From positions 992,001-1,056,000 of the forward strand of contig NZ_OY781472.1 of NCBI RefSeq assembly GCF_963677035.1: DNA of 64,000 nt, in the 5' to 3' direction. Positions 60,448 through 64,000 of this stretch are shown here, piece after piece. Under the pieces are notes generated by a model. It made no database searches. It was not told the DNA's origin and saw nothing but the letters and a program-made list of their open reading frames with translations. How positions within the stretch are numbered: the stretch's first letter is position 1; each line of letters starts with the position of its first letter. The position numbers and the translations under genes were made by a program. The stretch comes from an uncultured Hyphomonas sp. GTDB lineage: Bacteria > Pseudomonadota > Alphaproteobacteria > Caulobacterales > Hyphomonadaceae.

Positions 60448-60945
60448 ATGACCGTTGTTTCTTCCATCCGCACCTCGGCCGGTAAACTGGCCGCCGGTGC
60501 CTTCCTGGCGCTCAGCCTGTCGCTGGCAGGCTGTGCCTCCACGCAAGGCGTGAATACCGTTTCTCCTGGCGCTGTCGGCCAGTCTTCGCGTGTCTATCAC
60601 GGCACCGTCATGTCGGTGCGTGAAGTCACGATCCAGCCCAAGCAATCGATGATTGGCACGGCTGCAGGTGCCGTCCTCGGCGGGCTCGCAGGCTCTGAAC
60701 TCGGCGGCGGCGACAAGGCCCAGACCGCTGGCGCCATCGGCGGCGCGATCCTCGGCGGCATGGCCGGTAACGCAGCCGGCAAGGCCGTTGGCACCGGCAA
60801 GGGCTTTGCCTATGTCGTCCGCTTCTCCAGCGGTGAAACGCAGGAAATCACGCAGGGCGCAGACGTCTACATCGCCCCGGGCACGCCGGTTGACATCATC
60901 GCCAGCCCGGATGGCTGGAAGCTGGTCCCGGCCGCCGCGTACTAA
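60448..60945 (+). CDS. glycine-zipper outer-membrane lipoprotein (SlyB/17-kDa antigen-like)
   Basis: A 165-residue lipoprotein (lipobox LAGC, C28). Residues about 66-118 form a double glycine-zipper (GTAAGAVLGGLAGSELGGG, then GAIGGAILGGMAGNAAG), a 2TM-like membrane-associating region. A beta-rich C-terminus (FAYVVRFSSGETQEI) follows. Relatives (SlyB, rickettsial 17-kDa antigen) stabilise the outer membrane. It ends at a strong hairpin. Confidence 0.9.
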   Translation: MTVVSSIRTSAGKLAAGAFLALSLSLAGCASTQGVNTVSPGAVGQSSRVYHGTVMSVREVTIQPKQSMIGTAAGAVLGGLAGSELGGGDKAQTAGAIGGAILGGMAGNAAGKAVGTGKGFAYVVRFSSGETQEITQGADVYIAPGTPVDIIASPDGWKLVPAAAY

Positions 60946-60976
60946 GCCTGCACCGTTCAACCGGAAGCAGATCTGG

Positions 60977-61006
60977 AATGCCGGGCGCCTTGTGTGCCCG
61001 GCATTT
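60977..61006 (+). terminator. hairpin between the lipoprotein gene and rpe
   Basis: AATGCCGGGC (60977-60986) and GCCCGGCATT (60996-61005) form a perfect 10-bp stem with a 9-base loop. Only a TTT follows, so it may be a partial terminator or a 5' structure of the rpe transcript. Confidence 0.65.
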
Positions 61007-61024
61007 CCCATTTAGGGAGTCTGA

Positions 61025-61693
61025 ATGCGCAACGTACTGATTTCACCTTCGATTCTCTCCGCAGACTTTGCGTGTCTCGGGGAGGAAATACGGGCCATCG
61101 ACCAGGCTGGCGCCGACATGATCCACATCGATGTCATGGATGGCCATTTCGTTCCGAACCTCACCTTCGGGCCGCCGGTGATCGAGAAGCTTCGTCCGCA
61201 TACGAAAAAACCGTTCGACGTTCACCTGATGATCGCCCCGGTGGACCCGTTTATTCTCGCCTTCGCAAAGGCCGGCGCCAATTTTCTGACTGTACATCCT
61301 GAGGCTGGCCCGCACCTGCACCGGACGCTGCAGGCGATCCGCGCCGCCGGGATGAAACCGGGGGTCGCCCTCAATCCAGCCACCCCGGCGAGCATTATCG
61401 AACCGGTCATCAACGATATCGACCTTGTCCTCGTCATGTCGGTGAACCCGGGCTATGGCGGGCAGACCTTCATCGACAGCCAGCTGCGCAAGGTGGAGCA
61501 ACTGCGCCGGATGATCGACCAGTCAGGGCGCGATATCATCCTGGAAATTGACGGCGGTCTGAACGCCGAAACCTCGCCCAGAGCCATTTCAGCCGGCGTG
61601 ACCGCCATCGTCGCCGGATCTGCCGTATTCAAGGGCGGTCCAACCGCCTATGCCGACAACATCCGTGCCCTGAGACCCAGCGTGCACGCTTAA
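61025..61693 (+). CDS. rpe: ribulose-phosphate 3-epimerase
   Basis: A 222-residue TIM-barrel enzyme interconverting ribulose-5-P and xylulose-5-P in the pentose phosphate pathway. Metal ligands and signatures are complete: ISPSILSADFACL, HIDVMDGHFVPNLTFGP, VHLMI, VNPGYGGQTF, EIDGGLN and a final phosphate site VAGSAVF. The heparinase-like gene starts 23 bases after its stop. Confidence 0.95.
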   Translation: MRNVLISPSILSADFACLGEEIRAIDQAGADMIHIDVMDGHFVPNLTFGPPVIEKLRPHTKKPFDVHLMIAPVDPFILAFAKAGANFLTVHPEAGPHLHRTLQAIRAAGMKPGVALNPATPASIIEPVINDIDLVLVMSVNPGYGGQTFIDSQLRKVEQLRRMIDQSGRDIILEIDGGLNAETSPRAISAGVTAIVAGSAVFKGGPTAYADNIRALRPSVHA

Positions 61694-61716
61694 GAAGAGT
61701 AGATTGGACACGTTCG

Positions 61717-63447
61717 GTGTCAGGAGGAGACAGCCAATACGCTGCTGAACGGGCCCCGCGAACCGGAGCTGACGATGCGGCATTGTGGCGCCGGTTCCGC
61801 GGGGCGGGCGGCGAAGATGCCAAGATTGGCGCCGTCCAGCGCCTGAAGCAGACCGCACCTGTCCCGCAGGGCTTCACGCTGCACCTGGCCGATCTGGTCC
61901 CGCCCGACACCCTGCGCGGCGAAGCGCTGATGCGCGACATCTGGCGAATCGGTATGTCGCGCATGACGCTGGAACCAGGTCAGAGCCCCTGGTCAGTGCC
62001 AATGCCCTCCAAACATGTCGCCGACAGGTTGCACCGGTTTGCCTGGCTGCCGGACCTGTTTTCCCAGGGCGACGAAGGCGCCGCCCGGGCCAGACATCAT
62101 GTCGATACCTGGATAGAGATGTATGGCGGCTTCAATGGCTTCGCCTGGCGGACGGACCCGACCGCCGCCCGTCTCTGGCACTGGCTCCGCTGCGGGGAAG
62201 ACCTGTTCGAGGAAGGCCCCGAGCCCGCCCGTCAGGCGCGGCTCACCTGCCTGCTGCACCAGTTGCGCTACCTCGAAAGCCAGTCAGATGCGGCGGTCGA
62301 TCCGAAGGCCCGCTGGATGGCGGCCGTTGTCCAGGTCGCGGGGGCATTGTGTTTCAACGACCGCCCTGCCCTCAATCTCGCACTGGACAGGCTGGATGCG
62401 GAATGCACGGCGCAGATCCTGCCGGATGGCGGCCATGTCAGCCGGGCTCCATCGCGGCTCCTCTTCTGCCTGCTGCAATTGCAGACGCTGGAAGAATTGC
62501 TGACCCGCGCCGGCATTGAACCTCCGGACTATTTCGGCAAATGGATTCCTCGGATGGGCGCCATGCTGGCCTTCTTCCAGACCGGAGACGGCGCCCTGAA
62601 CCCGTTCAATGATGGCGATGAATCCCGGCCGGAAGTGGTGGAAGCCGCAATTGCCCGCCTGCCTGCCCCGCCGCGTCGGTTCACCTTTGCCCCCAAATCC
62701 GGCTTCCAGAAACTGGAGAAGCACGGGCTGCGCCTGGTGCTCGACTGCGGTGCGGCGCCGGGCCTGCCCTTTGGCGACCAGGCCCATGCCGGAGCGCTGG
62801 GCTTTGAACTGTCCGACAGTTCCTCCCGGATCGTCACATCCTGCGGGTTCAGCGCCGAGGTGAACATCGACTGGCAGGCCGCCGTCCGCCGGACCAGTGC
62901 CCATTCGACGCTCATCCTGTCCGGCCGCGATTCGGCGATGTTCTCACTGAACGACTCGACGCGCCTTCTGTCGGCCAGCGGCCCGGACGGGATCTCGGCC
63001 AAACGGCTTGAAGAGGGCGACGAAATCTGGCTCGACGCCCAGCACGGCGGCTACAAGCCTGCACATGGCCTGCTGCACCGGCGGCGCCTGTTCATGGCGG
63101 GGGACGGCCGGCGGCTCGCCGGGGAAGATTCTCTGGTGCGGCCGATTTCCCAGACCCCGGCGGAAGACCGGAAATTCATTAATTTCGAGATCCGCTTCCA
63201 TTTGCATCCGACCGTGGAAGCCATGATGGGAAAAGATGCCATTCGTCTGATCTGCGAAAATGGGGCTGTATGGCGTTTCAAAACGAGTCATGAAGGGGCA
63301 AGACTCGAACGGACGGCCTATCTCGCCCGAGGCGTGGTTGAACGCCCTGAGCAAATTGTGGTTGCTGGCTTCGCGGATCCGAATAGTGACGGAACCGAAC
63401 CGCCAAACTGCGTCCGCTGGGCCTTTGTGAAGGAACCGAGTGCATGA
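61717..63447 (+). CDS. heparinase II/III-like protein
   Basis: A 576-residue protein. An alpha-toroid-like helical N-terminal part (about 90-290) is followed by a beta-sandwich heparinase II/III domain (about 310-560) with GFQKLEKHGLRLVLDCGAAPG and HAGALGFELSDSSSRIV. It may be a polysaccharide lyase acting on acidic glycans; no signal peptide is visible, which is common for this alphaproteobacterial family next to rpe. The start is a GTG at 61717 without a strong ribosome site; the true start may lie slightly downstream. Overlaps the next gene (ATGA). Confidence 0.82.
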   Translation: MSGGDSQYAAERAPRTGADDAALWRRFRGAGGEDAKIGAVQRLKQTAPVPQGFTLHLADLVPPDTLRGEALMRDIWRIGMSRMTLEPGQSPWSVPMPSKHVADRLHRFAWLPDLFSQGDEGAARARHHVDTWIEMYGGFNGFAWRTDPTAARLWHWLRCGEDLFEEGPEPARQARLTCLLHQLRYLESQSDAAVDPKARWMAAVVQVAGALCFNDRPALNLALDRLDAECTAQILPDGGHVSRAPSRLLFCLLQLQTLEELLTRAGIEPPDYFGKWIPRMGAMLAFFQTGDGALNPFNDGDESRPEVVEAAIARLPAPPRRFTFAPKSGFQKLEKHGLRLVLDCGAAPGLPFGDQAHAGALGFELSDSSSRIVTSCGFSAEVNIDWQAAVRRTSAHSTLILSGRDSAMFSLNDSTRLLSASGPDGISAKRLEEGDEIWLDAQHGGYKPAHGLLHRRRLFMAGDGRRLAGEDSLVRPISQTPAEDRKFINFEIRFHLHPTVEAMMGKDAIRLICENGAVWRFKTSHEGARLERTAYLARGVVERPEQIVVAGFADPNSDGTEPPNCVRWAFVKEPSA

Positions 63448-64000
63448 CGCCTCAAAAAGCCGCACGCAGAGCCATGTTCCTGACCCTGGGGTTCGACCTC
63501 AGCGCGGCAGCAGCGGCGATGATCATTGCAAATGTCCTGTTCTGGTGGGCGGACGAACCGCGTGGACTGTTCCCGTTCGCCTCAACCTTGCTCAGCACGG
63601 TCTCTTTTACAGCCGCCGTGGCTGCCGGGTTCCTGGTCCTGCGCATCCAGACACAGGTCTGGCGGCATATTGGCTGGCCCGATGCCGTGCGGATCATGCA
63701 GGCCATCGCGCTGTCCGGCCTGATTTACCTGCCGATTGCCGGCTTGCTCAATGGGGCCCTGTCCCGCCCCTGGAGCATCCTGCTGACGGCCCTCCTGATC
63801 TGGACCATCTGCCTGTTCACCGGACGGATGATCGCCCTCTCGCGCTCCACACGCAAACCGCTGCAGATTTTCAGCCCCGTCGCCCGCGATGCCCGGCCGA
63901 TCCTGCTGATCGGGGACGTGGCGAGCTGTATCAGCGTAATCCGGCGCCTGCAGACCCCGACGGAAACCCAGAATTTCCGTCTGCTGGGCCTGATCAATAC
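63444..64000 (+). CDS. CapD/FlaA1-type polysaccharide biosynthesis protein, 5' part
   Basis: The first 185 residues of a protein running off the window. Four membrane helices are visible (about 12-34, 46-66, 84-102 and 107-128), then a soluble region starting ARDARPILLIGDVASCISVI, the beginning of a nucleotide-binding domain. This is the layout of membrane-bound nucleotide-sugar dehydratase/epimerases (WbpM/CapD type) in surface polysaccharide synthesis. The catalytic part is outside the window. Its ATG overlaps the heparinase-like gene's stop. Confidence 0.8.
   Translation, partial: MTPQKAARRAMFLTLGFDLSAAAAAMIIANVLFWWADEPRGLFPFASTLLSTVSFTAAVAAGFLVLRIQTQVWRHIGWPDAVRIMQAIALSGLIYLPIAGLLNGALSRPWSILLTALLIWTICLFTGRMIALSRSTRKPLQIFSPVARDARPILLIGDVASCISVIRRLQTPTETQNFRLLGLIN

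Overview
The window is a GC-rich, gene-dense chromosomal segment of an alphaproteobacterium, most likely a stalked or budding marine relative of Caulobacterales/Hyphomonadaceae. The evidence is a GapR (DUF2312) nucleoid protein, a DUF2853 protein, an alphaproteobacterial Mic60/mitofilin gene between hemY and hemD, an envC-ctpA-YibQ-rppH cluster, an rpe-heparinase pair, and PHB metabolism. Genus assignment is inference. Two tRNA genes are present (Leu-CAA, Thr-CGT); there is no rRNA, no CRISPR array and no intact insertion sequence.

Layout. 1-5.8 kb: the end of a PHB depolymerase, then a divergent zinc-uptake locus. A ZIP permease faces a ZrgA-like lipoprotein, an ABC ATPase, an ABC permease and a DUF3299 protein across a 13-bp palindrome resembling a Zur box. 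5.8-17.3 kb: tRNA-Leu, ExoD, DsbB, short-chain dehydrogenases, a drug/metabolite exporter, GapR, hydrolases, L36, a lytic transglycosylase and an MFS exporter. 17.5-22.4 kb: a tightly packed four-gene envelope operon made of a subtilisin-like lipoprotein, a membrane-anchored protein resembling a free protease propeptide, a lipoprotein, and an M23 lipoprotein with a long Asp/Thr-rich stalk. 22.4-31.2 kb: MsrB, prephenate dehydrogenase, DUF983, PII, GloB, glycan genes and thrS.

31.6-35.9 kb is the most unusual stretch. In a housekeeping neighbourhood (thrS, yidD, a NifU-like scaffold gene, cysS, folE) sits a BrnT-type toxin gene followed by an antitoxin whose BrnA-like N-terminus is joined to a DUF1508/YegP domain. 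Next to it, cysS carries a foreign-looking AT-rich 3' third that encodes the distal part of the tRNA-binding region plus a roughly 140-residue extension with a D...ExK motif typical of PD-(D/E)xK nucleases. I rank this composite island as the best candidate for something new.

36-64 kb: RppH, YibQ, CtpA and EnvC (envelope division and processing), an M28 peptidase, a peroxiredoxin, a BI-1 protein, DUF2853, ThpR, a serine hydrolase, tRNA-Thr, the hemY-mic60-hemD-hemC cluster, a DUF885 peptidase, a PhyH dioxygenase, an acyl-CoA dehydrogenase, a palindromic intergenic repeat, SDHAF4, HtpX, RsmB, a glycine-zipper lipoprotein, Rpe, a heparinase-like protein, and the start of a CapD-type polysaccharide gene running off the end.

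All function calls come from reading motifs and family resemblance by eye; no database search was run. GC figures are hand counts of individual 60-base lines.
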